Of a DNA stretch of 5,723 nucleotides, positions 5,180 to 5,723 are shown one piece after another; the first letter of the stretch is position 1; each line of letters begins with the position of its first letter. Source of the DNA: Gammaproteobacteria bacterium (GTDB taxonomy: Bacteria > Pseudomonadota > Gammaproteobacteria > SMWH01); the NCBI GenBank assembly GCA_004357005.1, contig SMWH01000061.1, positions 1-5,723 of the forward strand. Direction: 5' to 3'. Below the pieces are notes generated by a model. The model saw only the letters and a program-made list of their open reading frames with translations. It did not search any database and was not told the origin of the DNA. The translations under genes were made by a program, and so were the position numbers.

Positions 5180-5723
5180 TCAGTCGCGGGGGAAAGATTT
5201 GAAGAGTTGGAAGTGCCTGAGGGCCGCCACCCGCTGCCCCATGGCCTCATAAAGCCGGGCCAGATTGAAGTGAGCGTCCGCCAGGGCCTCGGCCGCCTGT
5301 TTGTAGGCCTCGATGGCGTCGTGGGCACGCCCGCAGTCTTCCAGCAGGGTGCCCAGATTGAAACTGGCCAGCGGATTTCCCGGCTGCACCTTCATGGCCC
5401 GCCGGTAGAGGGATTCGGCTTCGTCGTATTCGCCTCTTTCCTGCAACAACCGACCCAAGTTGATCATGGCGTCCACGAGGTTCTCATCCAACGCCAGGGA
5501 ACGCCGGTACGCATCCGGCGCCTCGTCGGGAGCCGTGGCCTCCATGTCCACGCCCAGGTTGTACCAGTCGTCGGCTCCCAGATCTCCCCGCTCGCCGGCA
5601 CGCGCCTCGGCGGTTCGAGCCATGCTGAGACTGGATACTTTGCCGGCGAGGTTGTCCATGGAAAAATCCAGTTGCGTCTGCCCGGATTCCGGCTCCCAGA
5701 CCTGATTCCGATCGTGCGCCACG
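5180..5723 (-). CDS. TPR protein, C-terminal part of a probable MerR-HTH/TPR fusion regulator (5' end outside window)
   Basis: About 180 residues are visible, in a frame open to the window edge. The GTG at 5722-5720 is probably an internal valine. The visible N-terminal part contains V-W-E-P-E-S-G-Q-T-Q-L-D-F (8-20), then D-N-L-A-G-K-V. This matches the linker I know from proteins with a MerR-like helix-turn-helix joined to TPR repeats (E-P-x-S-G-Q-L-x-x-D-F). About four TPR units follow: near 51-83 (D-W-Y-N-L-G), 84-117 (A-M-I-N-L-G-R-L-L), 118-148 (A-S-F-N-L-G-T-L-L) and 149-178 (A-H-F-N-L-A-R-L-Y). Such a protein would be a cytosolic DNA-binding or scaffold protein, with TPRs mediating protein contacts. 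The third unit is three residues shorter than its neighbours. The TPR call is firm; the MerR domain is inferred because it lies off the window. Targets are unknown. Confidence 0.8.
   Translation of the reverse strand, partial: VAHDRNQVWEPESGQTQLDFSMDNLAGKVSSLSMARTAEARAGERGDLGADDWYNLGVDMEATAPDEAPDAYRRSLALDENLVDAMINLGRLLQERGEYDEAESLYRRAMKVQPGNPLASFNLGTLLEDCGRAHDAIEAYKQAAEALADAHFNLARLYEAMGQRVAALRHFQLFKSFPRD

Noticed and set aside
4869..5252. Plus-strand open frame of 127 residues across the gap and the TPR gene end
   Set aside because: It has no ribosome-binding site or recognisable motif, its composition is P/R/G-rich, and it overlaps the TPR gene.

Overview
This window looks like ordinary chromosome from a GC-rich gammaproteobacterium. 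The main evidence is the gene order at the left end: the tail of lpoA (penicillin-binding protein activator), then yraN, then a DiaA/GmhA-type SIS-domain gene. That order is a long-standing gammaproteobacterial arrangement. No transposase, integrase, tRNA, rRNA or CRISPR array is visible. Genus cannot be fixed from the sequence; a Chromatiales-like or related environmental lineage is only a guess.

Plus strand, bases 1-3624: five co-directional genes in a tight run, probably one transcription unit entering from the left. They are lpoA (3' end only), yraN (nuclease-fold UPF0102), gmhA/diaA (phosphoheptose isomerase or DnaA-binding homologue), an uncharacterised uracil-DNA glycosylase-superfamily gene with an apparent 4Fe-4S cysteine set, and a DUF885 putative zinc-peptidase lipoprotein. 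Gaps are 14, 19, 0 and 23 nt. The first three are tied to envelope biogenesis and DNA or replication functions, the fourth to DNA repair, and the fifth to the periplasm or outer membrane. Two hairpins lie in the last part of the glycosylase gene, just ahead of the lipoprotein gene.

Bases 3625-3698 separate convergent genes and hold a GC-rich stem-loop that reads as a terminator, best for the minus strand.

Minus strand, bases 3699-5723: a saccharopine-dehydrogenase-family oxidoreductase that most resembles lysine 6-dehydrogenase, and upstream of it the C-terminal part of a TPR protein. The TPR protein carries the linker motif typical of MerR-HTH/TPR fusions; its N-terminus lies beyond the window. 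Between them is a 335-nt stretch without a convincing gene. It is rich in inverted repeats and ends in a candidate promoter: a consensus TATAAT with a perfect 15-bp dyad just upstream.

I see no clearly new system. The items most worth a second look are the structured intergenic region with its dyad promoter, the Fe-S glycosylase-like protein, and the full metal-site set in the SIS protein.
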